Origin: Trichoplax sp. H2
Taxonomy: Eukaryota > Placozoa > Uniplacotomia > Trichoplacea
DNA length: 64,000 nt
Assembly (NCBI GenBank): GCA_003344405.1
Contig: NOWV01000046.1
Coordinates: forward strand, 310,001 to 374,000
Direction of reading: 5' to 3'
The notes beneath the pieces were generated by a model. That model saw nothing but the letters and a program-made list of their open reading frames with translations. It searched no databases and was not told where the DNA came from. Position numbers and translations under genes: made by a program. Of the stretch, positions 39,480-53,022 are shown in pieces (the stretch's first letter is position 1; every line of letters starts with the position of its first letter).

Positions 39480-42400
39480 ATGGGATCTTGTATTACTTTA
39501 TTATGCCAATGTGGCCCTAAAAAACGCGGACGTAATCGTTATATGGAATTTGCACCAAGAAATCGATGGTAAGTTTGTTTTAATTGCTTGAAGATCGATC
39601 TCAGTAGGAGGAATCCAACGCTATGATCGACCACTATTCATCGATGATGATCGATGACAGTAGGACAAGCCAGAAATCGATATAGCACAAGGTGAAGATT
39701 TCGAATCAACAACAAGAAGCAAATAATAATCGTGTTAAAACACAGTACTCTCGCATTCGCATAGTAATATCGTCAGAATAATCATCGTAATGATTGATGA
39801 CAGTAGAACAAGGTAGAAACCGATATAGCACAAGGTGAAGATTTCGAATCAACAACAAGAAACAAATAATAATCGTGTTAAAACACAATACTCTCGCATT
39901 CGCATAATAACACCGTCAGAATAATCATCATAATGATTGATGACAGTAGAACAAGGTAGAAATCGATATAGCACAAGGTGAAGATTTCGAATCAACAACA
40001 AGAAGCAAAATAATAATCATGTTATAACACAATACTCTCGCATTCGCATAATAACATCGTCAGAATAATCATCGTAATGATAGATGATATCATTGTTAGG
40101 CGTTGGAAGCAAATTAGCACAATGTTAGCAGCATCTTTATAGTAGAAAAGGCAATTCTATACCTTTGCCATGACTATTTTGGACGTTAATAATACTTAAT
40201 CTTTCGTAGTATTCATCTTTGTTTGGCTTTCTGTGTCATAAATCTCAACATGAAACCTTGATGTCATCCTTTTGGGCTGTTACCATTCGTCTTTTTTCTT
40301 CCGATAATTCTTATAACTATATCGAAGAAGAGGATTGTAAACTTGCATCACCTTTCACATTAAGAGTAAATATAGTATATCTACTGTATGAGGTGCTATC
40401 CATTTGAATCGTCTAGTGTCGTGACAAATCAGGAAATCCAAACAACACCTTAATCCTGACAAATGACATGCTTGAGAAGACTTGTAATCTTATCGTCTTA
40501 TCAAAGTGCCAAATCAGGAAGATAAAAAACATCGATAAAGTACCTATCGTTAGCCCTTTTCCAGATCTTCATGTAACTCGTTACTGCGACCATTTCTATG
40601 CCTCAATTTATAATTTGTAATCGATATCAGTTTTCATTTAAGGATTTAATTCCTCCTGCGTCTTGTGCTAAATTCGACCTACGAATTAGAGTAACGTTGT
40701 TATCTTACGTTTCATTTTATCTACTTGCCTATCAATTTCTTAGTTACACCATAACAATCCTATCTATGAAATGATAATATTAGTATAACAAGTTATCAAA
40801 GCATATTAGGTAAATTTCCTGCCAGAAATATCTATTATATCGTCTACCCATTTGCCTTATAGTGATAGAAATGAAAAATACTCTCAATACATCCTTTATA
40901 TAGTATCTAGCTATCAAAAGTGAATTGATCGATGTGAATCGTAGTTATGACTATACTTAATTCCAATTGTTTTGCATCCCTTTTTAACAAATAACTACAG
41001 GATGATTACTACTCAAGATTAATTTCATAATAGAGTTCATTATTGTTAGTGTTTAAATTTATATAAATTTGTTGTAAAACTACGATTACTATTCATGATA
41101 AATTCTATCATAGTATTAGTTAACCTAAGCTTCTAAATTTATATAAATCTTCCAGCGAAATTGCAGGTACTGCTCAAGATTAATCCCACATTAGGGTCCA
41201 AATTTTATTTAAATGCGTTGTCATACAGAACTATCATAACTGCTCCATCACCGATGCTATTAGCTAATATTAGTATCTTAACTTTCGATATCAATCCCCT
41301 GCACGACAATGAACCATAGTATGATTATTGCTCGATGTAAGTTTTATCACAGCGTTAATTGATGTTATTATCCAAATTTATATAATATCTTCCTACCCTA
41401 GAAAGCAGCTGAATTTAAGAATATACAGCATAGCGACATAGCACATAAGTTTATCTTTGTCCAATAGAACTAGACATGCTACTATGCAGTTATCATGATC
41501 TTTTGTACGCAGCAAATTTGTATTCTAGAGGTGGTATGTCCTATTACTACTTTAAAGCATTCATTTAAAAGGAAATACTCCAATTAGCTTAAAAGTGTTT
41601 GATATTTTACAGGTATATCTTAAATTATAAAACTCTTTTACTACTTTTCATCATCTGCGGTACCAACATGCTGTACCTATTGTCGCTATACAGTACTTAA
41701 TATTTCAAAGGAATGCTGTAGATTATTTACTTACTTCCTTGCCAATCATTTCTTTATTATTGTGGCTTCCATTGAAATTGCGAATGCTAGTTACTAATAG
41801 AGTTTAAGTATCAAGCTGGAGAAAAATTTTAAATTAATATTATTGTAATAGCGGATAATTCCCCGTAATAGTGTAATGAATTATTCTATAATTACTTAAA
41901 AATTTCTAAGTGAGCAGTAATCATTTTGTGTGGTATATCATCAGGTTATCGCAATTAGATTGTACGCAGTAACCTATGTATATTCATAATAGTGTCGCTA
42001 ATGGTAATTGCACCTGCATCGATTTACCGTATATAATCTCATTTAAATTACGAGCTACTGTAGACAGTAGATGCAATGTTAACGAAACGTTACAAATTTT
42101 ACCTTGCTTCATGTACACAAATTTTTTTTTGAAATCACTTTAAAATGTATTAACATATGGTAATTTAGCTAGACATGCACCATTTGTTATTACTACATTA
42201 CCTACTGCAATTTGCCGGTACTTTACAAACTAAGTAATCTTTCATATCTATTTTGATGGAAAGATTTGATTAAATTATTAATTAAAAACTGTAATGAAAG
42301 TAATCGATTTAAGTTGCAACATTAATTTTATTTCACTATAGACGCTTGATCTACTAGTGTTAGCAATAGATCATATTTCTTATATCTTTGTTGCTTTATT

Positions 42401-43889
42401 GATATGATTTTGATCTCTGAAATAATATAGTATTAAAGGAAATAGATTTACTATGGTTGGAATAACATATAAGATACTGTTGTCATAATAAACTTTGTTA
42501 TTTTTCCGTTATAGGAAATATGCAGATGATGAATTATTAGAACGAATGCAAAACGAAGATATCGATTGGTACCACCGAGAAACAAGTAATGCAACCAATC
42601 ATTTATTTACGAAATGTAGATAGATGTGCAATTACGTACTAGCACATAATGTAAATCTATTTGGCATCATTTTCTCAAATTACAGTTTGATATTGGTAAT
42701 TGCCTCTTATGCGATCTACTTTTTCTTTAACATCCTTATATTCTTTTGCACGGTCTATTACTCTACTAAGTAACGTTATTCCTAATTCTAATATAATGCC
42801 TCTTTTGGTATTTAGGTCTAGTTAATGAAAACGCGCAAACGCCTTATGCAAATATCCCTAATGAAGATTTAGAGTAATAAATTATAGGATAGCATTGATC
42901 TAATGGCGTATAGTATTGTTATTGCAGTAAAGCAGAGCCTTAGTTCATAAATAATTTCCCAAATACTGTATATAGTATAATGTATGTAAAATTTACGTAC
43001 AGTATTTTAGCATTCCTATCATAGTATTATTATTGTGTAGCTATGCAACGGAAGACTATACCACTATATTGTAAAAGTAACAAATTTGTAGACATGAAGA
43101 GACCGTGTATAGATCAATGGTGATGAGCTTATCAATAATTTATATCGCTTAGAGCGCATTGTATAATAATTTATAATGCCATTCACTATATCTTTTTATC
43201 TTTGCTGGTATATTACAGGATTAGTACAATTCAAGAAATAGCAGATTTATGAAAATTCGTATAGTAGTATGACAGGGCACAAAGTTGAATAGAAAATTAA
43301 TAAAACATGCCGTACTATTATTTCCTTTTAACATTTATACTGAATCTTCATGAAGCTATCAAGAAATTAGTATACAGTGGATAATAAATTTAGCTCTTAT
43401 GATATATAATTTTGCTGTACTATACATGAGCAACTTTAATTTAACAATGATTTTTTCTTTTACTGAACCATAGCGTTAGCGTGTCAGGCCTCCTGGATGA
43501 TAACTCTGATGTAAATATTAAATGTTTAATAACGTTACTTAGTAAATGCAATTATAGGACATCAATGGATATAAATTCAATGCTGAATAATGTCGTTAAG
43601 CTTCAGTATGCATAAAGAGAAATTCTTATCTACAATATCGTATAACTGTATTTTCCTCTAATTCACTCTTGATGTGAACCTTATTTATAGAGCAAGAACA
43701 ATTTGGCAACGGAAAGCATGGACTTCGTTCTTCACACGTGAGTAGCAGTTATGTTGAAATACTTTTCTTATGATTTAGTCTTATAAACTATATTTCTCTT
43801 TCCTTTGTAGGAATGAAAATGGTAATAGAGATTCTAGAGATGATCTACCATCAGAAAATTACGCTAAAGATGATGAAGTGAAAATTTGA
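39480..43889 (+). CDS. Unrecognised small protein with an N-terminal myristoylation/palmitoylation motif
   Basis: Six exons join with matching phases and consensus splice sites: 39480-39568, 42515-42585, 42816-42873, 43474-43510, 43691-43737 and 43811-43889 (381 nt, 126 residues). The product starts MGSCITLLCQCGPKKRGRNR. Gly2 with Ser at a permissive position predicts N-myristoylation, Cys4/Cys9/Cys11 could be palmitoylated, and KKRGRNR supplies a basic patch, so plasma-membrane or endomembrane attachment is likely. The rest is acidic and probably disordered: YADDELLERMQNEDIDWYHR, TPYANIPNEDL, SVSGLLDDNSD, and the end SENYAKDDEVKI. YANI and similar tyrosine sites could be docking motifs. I recognise no family. 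Intron 1 is long (2.9 kb) and carries a tandem repeat. If the third donor is not used, translation stops after NEDLE at 42877. Confidence 0.6.
39643..40095. repeat. Tandem repeat, about 146-bp unit, three copies
   Basis: GATATAGCACAAGGTGAAG occurs near 39677, 39821 and 39966, followed each time by ATTTCGAATCAACAACAAGA and TCTCGCATTCGCATA. Very similar copies inside intron 1 of the small-protein gene. The minus-strand frame at 39706-39888 lies in it and is not a gene. Confidence 0.9.
40995..41400. repeat. Diverged tandem repeat in the same intron
   Basis: Four loosely similar blocks of roughly 95 bp, each with AAATTTATATAAAT (or a variant) followed by a TACT/CATGATAA-like part and an ATTAGTTA-like end. 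Old and degraded. Confidence 0.4.
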
Positions 43890-45576
43890 AAGACAGATAT
43901 AATTAAATTTTATCAACATCGGAATATAGCTGTAACTATTTATGAAGAAATACTGTATTCATTATTACCGAATTTTATTTATTACCTACATAATATTATA
44001 ATAGAATCGGAAAATTAGGTCATTATCTGTCGTAAATTATGTAATTATGGAAAAGCTATACATGAAATTTGGAGAAAAGGAATGAAACTTTTGTAGTGCA
44101 TTTGGATATACGGATAGCCATTCCAATAGAATGAAAATTGTTTAGTGTTTTTTTAGCTACGTGATAGTGTGTGATATGGTGAATTTATTAATGATACAAT
44201 ATTAATTCTATAAACACTTGACAAGAACGTATCGTAAATCACATAAGAAGCGTTTCATAATTGCAAACACTTTCAGATTTCATTCTGTAATTCAAAGCAT
44301 CCTATTATGTAGCAATCTCGTTATAGCAGCTAGTATTTTGAAATTGAAGATAGTTTATTAAATAGCTACATCTTCTTTTCCGATCGTAGATGTCAACAAA
44401 GGAACGAGCACAATGTAGATTTATAAATTAATTGTATTACAGTTGATAAGCTTGCAATCACAATATAAGTTTGCTTATTCAAACGGATAGAATATTTCAT
44501 TTAAATAGTAAAGTGTGGATATTATACGGCTACTTTCAATATAATAACATCGATATGACCTATATTAGAATGAAATAGTAATTATTTCATTCATAATATC
44601 ATTTCAATCATATAAAAATCGTATTTATTGCTAAAATAAAGCAACGTTTCAACACAATATTGCAGTTTGCAGAATTTTTTTATTGTAAAGGACAATTACT
44701 ACAGCATAAAATCACATAAGGTTGATTTACATCCGAGCTTGTCATTTATTAGTAACTATTTAAGTCTTGTAGTTATCATCAATCAAATTAGAAAGAGTAG
44801 ATTCGATAGTCAAGGTTATAATCTGCGCTGACCATTCAGCTTAATGTTGTAGATAAGCTCTGAAAAATACCTATCACTCCCTGTTTAGGGTATACCTGCT
44901 GTAGATTCCAACAGTAAATGTCGAACTCTTTTCTTGCAATCTTAGTGTAGTTAACTATATTAATAATACGTGTTAGTCCATTTTTAAGGACTATCCATGT
45001 TTACATGTAATAGATAGCAGTTCACGCTACTTCACTTCAAGGTAAAAGAAGAATTATCGAACTTAAAGGTTTAGGTTAACTCGAGTATTTTAGTGTGTCT
45101 CATCCACCGCTTGATGAAATATGTGTTTATAGCATAGCTATAACTTCATGAAGGCAAAGTCTGACTAAGTTAGATCACAATATATACCGTGACAGCGTCT
45201 GGGAAGGTGTACAGAATCGAATACCATCAAAATAAGTTTTAATCAGAATCATCTAAACAAGATCTAAACAGGAAGATACAATTAATTATTGTAGATTAGG
45301 CAGTAATATTTGTTGCATTTATGTAGTGTGACGTTGATAACTTCTCGTTATATAAAAAAATTAATTCTTTCCCTGGGTCTGCTACTTTCACGGTAAGCTT
45401 ACCCCAGTCTACAACGAATAAATGTAGTTTCTTAAGTAAAATAGTTATATCATAGTTGAAATATAGCGATTAAGGTCTCAAGTTAACGTAGTCTAAAGCA
45501 TAACTAAAACGCAGATTAAATTTTCTTCACGCTGTCAAGACCTGATAAAATTACCTTCTATCTGCCTTATTTCTAT
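43890..45576. other. Intergenic stretch, nothing recognised
   Basis: AT-rich sequence without conserved coding similarity on either strand. Confidence 0.4.
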
Positions 45577-45978
45577 AACCACCAATTTAACTTTTACTAT
45601 TATTAATTCTAATTGCACTATCTTTGGCACTATTTGGCCCGTCGTGATCAATATCTTACTATTTATAGGTTCAAAGTTTATTATGCAGTCAGTGGAAGCT
45701 ATTTCCTGCACATTATCACTAGATCTGCAGTCTGAATTAGATTGAATAAATAGATAATACAGGCTGCTTGTTTTGGAATTGATATAAAGACTGGTAAAAA
45801 ATCTAGTGTTGTAGTGTCTAATTAATTGATTAAATTATTGACTGAAAAGTTCTACAGTAGATTAGAAATTCTATGTTGACTCGTTTAAGGATTTCTTCAT
45901 AAAGTTATAACTGGAAATAGGAAATTTCTTACATACTTATCAATTTATTGCGACTTCAATACGATATCCACACGAGTT
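45577..45978 (+). repeat. Left copy of a duplicated flank at the second gap
   Basis: About 400 nt from ACCACCAATTTAACTTTTAC to the N run at CACACGAGTT are repeated at 46218-46622 with one visible base difference (GTCTAATTAATT versus GTCTACTTAATT). Confidence 0.9.
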
Positions 45979-45998
45979 NNNNNNNNNNNNNNNNNNNN
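45979..45998. other. Scaffold gap (20 N)
   Basis: Twenty N characters between two copies of the same unique sequence. Confidence 1.
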
Positions 45999-46059
45999 TA
46001 TCCTCCTATTCGAATACATACAAAATAACTAAGGACAGTTGATCATCAAAACACCTTAC

Positions 46060-46147
46060 TAACAAACATCATAACACATCAATTTCCATCAATAACAAAC
46101 ACCATAACACTTCAATTTCTATCTATAACAAACACCATAACACTTCT
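46060..46147. repeat. Minisatellite, about 33-bp unit
   Basis: Three near-identical units of ACAAACACCATAACACTTC followed by AATTTCTATCTATA, directly after the second gap. A short-period repeat here may be why assembly broke. Confidence 0.8.
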
Positions 46148-46217
46148 AACTCATCACGGCAAAAAGGTACCGTGACACTGCCTTATTTCTATACCTAGGC
46201 TTTTAGTAATAATTTTA

Positions 46218-46622
46218 TACTAACCACCAATTTAACTTTTACTATTATTAATTCTAATTGCACTATCTTTGGCACTATTTGGCCCGTCGTGATCAATATC
46301 TTACTATTTATAGGTTCAAAGTTTATTATGCAGTCAGTGGAAGCTATTTCCTGCACATTATCACTAGATCTGCAGTCTGAATTAGATTGAATAAATAGAT
46401 AATACAGGCTGCTTGTTTTGGAATTGATATAAAGACTGGTAAAAAATCTAGTGTTGTAGTGTCTACTTAATTGATTAAATTATTGACTGAAAAGTTCTAC
46501 AGTAGATTAGAAATTCTATGTTGACTCGTTTAAGGATTTCTTCATAAAGTTATAACTGGAAATAGGAAATTTCTTACATACTTATCAATTTATTGCGACT
46601 TCAATACGATATCCACACGAGT
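46218..46622 (+). repeat. Right copy of the duplicated flank at the second gap
   Basis: Same sequence as 45577-45978. The similarity also extends a little left (CTGCCTTATTTCTATA at 45562 and at 46178), interrupted by about 28 nt present only in this copy. Confidence 0.9.
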
Positions 46623-48563
46623 TGCTAATGTTAAACATTAAGGCTAATACTTCAGGACATAATAGTTGATCAAGGTACTGATTAAAGTGTCAGCAATATC
46701 TTAAGCAGCGATTGATCACATTTCAGTCAACATATTGTTGGATTCAATATAAATCGGTATTTGCTCACTTCGGGTATAAAATAGGATTTTTTAAGCATCA
46801 TGATTGATAGCTTATTTCAGATTCGATGTAAATTATATTTATAAGATTGTCAGAACTACAATATTATAGATATGTTAACAGATATATTATATTTATGTAT
46901 GAAGATCAGTATTTTCAGAGCTGAGTGATATCAACATATTCTTCCTATATCTGAATTTATAAGGCGCAAAATTATCAGAAGAAAGTTATCACACCGTTAT
47001 TTCGCTATAGTTGGCAATATAGAATAAAATAACTGTATAAAATACGATTATTTCTAGAAATAGGGCTAAGCCAAGAAATTCTTTTAGAGTGCAATTGTAA
47101 TTATTTATTGTTTTTCTCATATGCGAATGTATTTACACTAGAATAAGAATTAAATGAAATTGCAATATACAAATCCGTAGGGATGATTGATTATAAATTA
47201 TACACTTTAATATTCCAGGGAATCTAAAAGACCAAGGCAATCAATTTGCTAGAAGATACCAGTAATATAAAGGACCCTAGATCGAGAAATGAGATATTCC
47301 AATAAAATAAATCTAAGTAAAAATTATTTAATTGCTTTCATTACATTTTTTTGATACTGTAGATGGTATTATTCTAAATTATTCTAAAAGTATTTGAAAT
47401 CAGAAAGATAGCAAGGTATGCATAGACAAAATTAATACAGTAGGCGTGAAAAGTAAGATTGTCGCTATTTTAAGCTGTATTTACGGCATTGGCTGAGCTA
47501 TTTTCTTCTATAAGGCCCTATTGCTGCCTAATAGCTTCTGGTGATATTAATTCTATTTCATAAGAACAATATTTTACTATTTATAAACAATAAAAATGAA
47601 TTGGACAGGAACAAATTAGCAATTTACAAGTCTTGTATTGCCATTTTAAGTTAAATAAACATTTTTGATTATATTCATGAATAATATTCGAGCATGCCAT
47701 TGTTAATAGTAAACACAAGAAACGTTTTAACATCAAGCTTATTACTAATATGACTAAGAGCAACAAACTAAATCTATCCTTAGTTATACACTAGTACTTC
47801 TGAAACCTATTAGTGTAATTAAATTAAATTAGATTGCGCAGTATGAAAAAAGATCACTCGTAATTTAGGCAGGCTAATAGTACGATATAAAAGGCAAGTA
47901 TTGAATTAAAAAGATATAATCTAATTCAGGTACCCTAGTATTTGCTACCATTATGAATTAATCAAATATGATAATTCATTTCGATGCATTCTTATTATTT
48001 TTCATGCGAAAAATTGTTACTTTAAATACCATAATCTAATTTACCTGTAAGGGTATTAAGTGACCGTAGATGGTACGAATTAGAATTGATGTGAAAGGAA
48101 TTTTCTATGAGCACCTAGGTACTAACATCGTTCATCGTGATTTTGTTTTCTGTTAAGAATATTGATATTAATTGCTGTCGGGGATGAACAGTGGTATGTC
48201 TGTTAAATGTTGGTTTATAGTATGCTCACAAGAATAAACAAAATTAATTCGACTTTATTCAAGGTACAGTATACGCATTCCACTTTACTTCATATCTAGT
48301 AGAAAGAGGCGGTATAATGCCATATGGTTTCGTTGCTTCTACCCAGAGAATAATGACGATAAAGATGCTGATGATAAAGATTATTTAAACTACCATACCG
48401 GTCTTATAGTAAACAAATAGTCTATTCCTTTTAAGGCGCGGTAGTTTTCCTATTACATAGCAATAAATATACGTATTAGTAATTAGTACCATCATTTTTT
48501 ATCGTGAAAATTAGGCCTACGATTGTGATTGTGAGAATATTCTGAAGTTCAACATTAACCAAA
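46623..48563. other. Intergenic stretch, nothing recognised
   Basis: AT-rich. The last few hundred bases should hold the promoter and 5' leader of the membrane-protein gene at 48564. Confidence 0.4.
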
Positions 48564-51500
48564 ATGAAAATCTTGCTAATAATTTGCATTGCTAGCTGCT
48601 GTATCTTCTCTAGCAGTGCTAACGTTAATTATCAGTACTATTCTGAGCAATGCCAATTATCCATTCCAAGTCATCTATACAAGAATTTTCAAGCTATAAC
48701 AACGCATTCTTCAACGAAAGTGATGTACCTTGATGTAGTTAATGCATCTAACCAACCTCTATACCCTCCAGACGAAAATGTTAAATTAGCATGGATCAAG
48801 CTTGATTTTGGCCAAAGCTTAATGATTCTACCTGTCGATTTTACAGTTATGTCAGCTTTTCTGCCTTATTTTTTCTTTAATAGAATGACATTGGTTATGG
48901 CTGAAAAACCGAACAATTGTTTCTCCGATTTACCTGATGAAGCTCGTGATACACTTGTCTTTACGGCATTGAGGAAATTTGCTCATATTAATTTAAATTG
49001 TATCGGTAGCAACTGCGAAACTATATGCAAACGAATTATTGATCCTTCGACACCACTTGACGATATTACATTCTCATGTTGCCGGATGGTTAACTTTACC
49101 GAAGTCTGTCGAATCCCTTACAAGACTTCATCATCAATCATAGCCTTCCGTTACGTCTCTATCGTCTTAAGTATAATGTTGTCAGCTGCTTTGATCAAAT
49201 GGTTACTTCGAGATGTACCAGAAATTGAAGCGTAAGCCTATTTTAAACTATCTAGCTATAATTGCTTCTCTAATTTCATATTTATCTAATGTAAGAAAGG
49301 AAATATTATACCATATTGTACTTTAGCATGCATGTAAAAATAACGCAAAAGCTATATTAAAAAGCGTTGTATAAAACATACTTTGTCGACTAAGAGCAGT
49401 AGTTGTAAGTACTACAAGTAAAAAAGGCAAAGGCTGCAATAAGCGAGTTAGCAACAGCTATAGACGCAAAATAGTGAATAATTTAAAAATCTATCAGTGA
49501 ATAGATTCAAACGATTAATCACCCAAATTAGTCGTGAGTACCTTACATAAACAAAGTTGTAGATTTTTAGAGTATTTTAATGAGATTTTAAGCTTTCAAT
49601 TTTCTATCCTCTATTCCATATAAATAGCCAGATACAATGAATAAATTGATAAGACACCGATTCTATTTCGATCTACTTAAAGCACTGTAAAGTCGATGAA
49701 ATCATCACCATTCACTATAAATGTGTCAGTTACTATGTTCATACTCAAATAGTAAACCTACTGCTATTGGCTAATAGATTATAGAGGTTTGCAGAATAAA
49801 TTGAGAAGACATATGGGTAGCGTACATTTACTTATCTACTTACAAATCTATATAACTATACAACCCATAGTAGAAATTAAGTTAAAATGTCAAAGTTAAA
49901 CTTCTAGCAAGACAACAGTATCTCACTAAGATAGTGATGGAAAGCAACTATATTTACAAAATATAGGATATCGATAAATATACTCGGCTAACGAAAATTA
50001 CCGCATACATAAGACTGTTATTCTGGCCTAGTGCTATTACAGCTAAAAAATTCTTATGTTTTTAATCCGCTGTTTATAGGACTCATCAAATTGAAACACC
50101 AAAAGGGTACGATTATATTGATTTGCGACTTGTATCCAATTATAAATCTGAAGATTCTGGTGAAGGCTTTAAACGGTTGTTACATGGATCAGTAATTTCT
50201 TCAACTTTATGGCTACGATGTCTGGATCTGTTTGTTCTAGTTATAGTCGGTTGTGGAATATCAGTTTGGGTACAGACTTTCCCATACTTTTTAGTGCCCT
50301 ACCCTACCATATATGATACACCTTTCCCCTGGCCTATTGTTCTATCATTTCTTACTTTCGCTGGTGTTTATGCTTTATTGACAATTATTATTATTTTGCC
50401 GATATTCCACTGCGGTAAAAAAGAATTTGAAAATTCTCTTCGGTACAAGAATCAAAGTGTCATTAAATATTCAGAAAAAGAGTATGCTTTTCGATTATTA
50501 TGGTATATGGATAAATTATTTAGTTACATAGCCCATTTGGTAACTGGAAATATTTTTGATCTTCATCTATGGTGGAAAATAGTTTCCACGCTTATTATAG
50601 CCATTCTATGTAGCCCCTTTGCTCTTATTGACAAACTATCGCTACAATATTATGCCTTTCGAAAAGCTGATATTTTTACTTGTATACTATGTGATCGATT
50701 TCATTGTAGCGGATATAAATTAAGTCATCCTAAGGCGCTATTAAAGGCAATTATATATATTATATCCGTTGGATATTGTGTCATTTCTGTGATTGGAATA
50801 TGGGCTTCCATACAAGTTTTCGTTCGAATTTTAATTACATCAACTGCATTTATAATGTCGCATAGTAATTTTTTCTCATCTTACTTAGCCATCGGTTTCC
50901 CCTTTATTTATTTTATCAAGCAAGTATTTGAGTCCTATTCCGCAGAAAAAATGACTCTATCTCAAATTATATTTGAAGTGCGAGAAGATGTAGAAAATGA
51001 AATCGACGAGTTTTTATCCAGTGACGAAGGAAAATTTGATATCCGCTTTATTGTTAGCGATAAAGGAGTTCAAGTCGATCTACCAGTAAGGCTAGAAAAT
51101 TTACGAGATTTCATTACTCAAAAAATGGAATTATTAACCTACGAATATGATACCGATTTACGCTTTGAAGAACAAACTATCATTGTTATATATAAGCTAT
51201 CTAAAGCCGATGATGAAGGTCATAAAAATTACGATATTGTATTCTCTCGATTTAATAGTTATTTACATGATTTACGTTTAAAAATTAATGAAGAATTAAG
51301 CCAACAGAATAAGGCAGAATTACAAGAACAACTGATTCAAGTTTATTACGATATTAAAGATGAGTTTACTAATGAAGGTGATGTCGGTGTACCCATGGAA
51401 ATTTATAATTATATTGCCTATCAGGCACCCAAGATATCGACTAGTTCGTGGCAAATGTTTGGCCGAATTCTGACCATTGCTTTAATTGGTGTATGCTTTG

Positions 51501-51799
51501 TTTTGGCTGTGGCTTCTTTCTATAATATCGATCGAATTAATGCATTAAGTGATGCTTTATCGGGCACTATATTATCTTATATAACGATGGTTGCTAGTAT
51601 GAGTTATGTCGCTAGTGGTGGTATTGAAGAGCATAAGAGACGCATGTTAGTTAAAAAGCATATCCTTGATTACATTTGTGGTTATCGATTTTTCTACACT
51701 CGAGGCAATACTTTTAATCCTTGTACACAGTTATATCAATCATTGCATTGGTATAAATTATTGAAGAAATCCAAAGAGTCCTCATCCGATGTCGCATAG
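48564..51799 (+). CDS. Unrecognised multipass membrane protein, paralog A
   Basis: Two exons, 48564-49231 and 50080-51799 (2388 nt, 795 residues), joined by GC/GTAAGC and TTTATAG/G. Exon 1 starts with a signal peptide (MKILLIICIASCCIFSSS), then a lumenal or extracellular domain of about 170 residues with paired cysteines (LDFGQSLMILPVDF, EKPNNC, CETICKR, SCCRM) and a first transmembrane helix (SIIAFRYVSIVLSIMLSAAL). Exon 2 has a juxtamembrane block (NYKSEDSGEGFKRLLHGS), hydrophobic helices around LDLFVLVIVGCGISVWV, IVLSFLTFAGVYALLTIIII, WKIVSTLIIAILCSPFALI, IIYIISVGYCVISVIGIW and IITSTAFI-like ITSTAFIM, then a soluble region of about 170 residues, two more helices (ILTIALIGVCFVLAVASFY and a following one) and a short tail with FFYTRGNTFNPCTQLY. 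I know no family with this layout. The convergent gene at 54987-57639 has the same exon structure and motifs. Confidence 0.85.
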
Positions 51800-52740
51800 A
51801 AATGGTTTAATATTTTCTAAGTGTTATGGATAACTTCATTTCTTATTACAAATCAATCTTAGGGATTAGAAATGTCATAAACAGTCAGTTTATAATAAGT
51901 AAAGGCTTCCAAGCTGATTCATTACATTCTTTGACCGTAATAAAGGTGTGTAAGAGTATAGAATTATTACTCGATATTTAATCGTGTCGCTAATAGTTTT
52001 CTTAACGAAACTACCCAATTAAATATGTTATCATATCCTATTCTCAGGATATATCGTAACAATAATAGCTGAATACATATTATACTCTCCTGTGTGTAGA
52101 TTACTACTTGATCTAAGCTCTATTGCAAGAAGCTTAACTATCTATCCAATCTTGCCTTCGTAACTTATATACTCAATATTTATAAGAAATAAATGTTGAA
52201 CTTATTCTTATAAGGAAGAAAGACAGGAACGACAAGAATTTATCGTTGAGCTTCATTAATATAAAGTAGCCAATGGATCTATTTACTGCTCTCAATAGGT
52301 TATTTTTTGTTAAGATAAAGTATAAAGAGACCACTTTATCATATTCATTATGCCTATCTATGTTAAATGATAGTTAACTTATTCGTTTCTATTTTAATCT
52401 TTGATTATAAGCTAACACTTAATGGTCGTATCAAACATAGGGATTAGTTCTGTGTCATAATGTTTCTTTTGTCACTAATTTATGATATACTAAGTTTTCC
52501 TTTGCTCAAAGTATATCAAAAGATAACTAATTTATTTAATGTACTTCTTTATTAAGACTTTGTTATTGTAAAAATGTCGCCAGTGCGTAGTCTATGAACA
52601 TTAATCAGTCACTCTTAGTTCTAACTTATTAACTTAATTGCTATTCTTTGGCCTGTGAGTGAGCTTTGGATCTTTCTTTGCAAATTAGTAATCATTTTAC
52701 CTTTAATATTATTGTTGGACGGTTGCTATTGGCTTATGGT
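51800..52740. other. Intergenic stretch after paralog A, nothing recognised
   Basis: AT-rich presumed 3' untranslated region and spacer. Confidence 0.4.
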
Positions 52741-52742
52741 AA

Positions 52743-53022
52743 CACATTCATGGATGATAGCGAATATCTCCTAGTTTAATTTTTAGACCTACATTGGAAC
52801 TATCATGATCATCGGAAGACCTAAGTGTGAGAGTCTCCATATTGGATTATGAATCATGCGATAGTAGCTTGTACTAACGCAATCATGGATAATGGCAAAC
52901 ATCTCCTGACTTATATTTAGACCTATACTGGGAACTCTCATGATCATTGGAAAGCCTAAGTGAAAGAATCGCCATATTGAATTATAAAACATGCGATCAT
53001 TAGCTGTTGAGTCTCTTCTTCG
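52743..53022. repeat. Tandem duplication, 136-bp unit
   Basis: CATGGATGATAGCGAATATC near 52750 and CATGGATAATGGCAAACATC near 52884 begin two similar units with TTTAGACCTA, CATGATCAT and GAAAGCCTAAGTG-like parts. The minus-strand frame at 52789-53031 is produced by this repeat and shows the same internal duplication. Confidence 0.75.
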
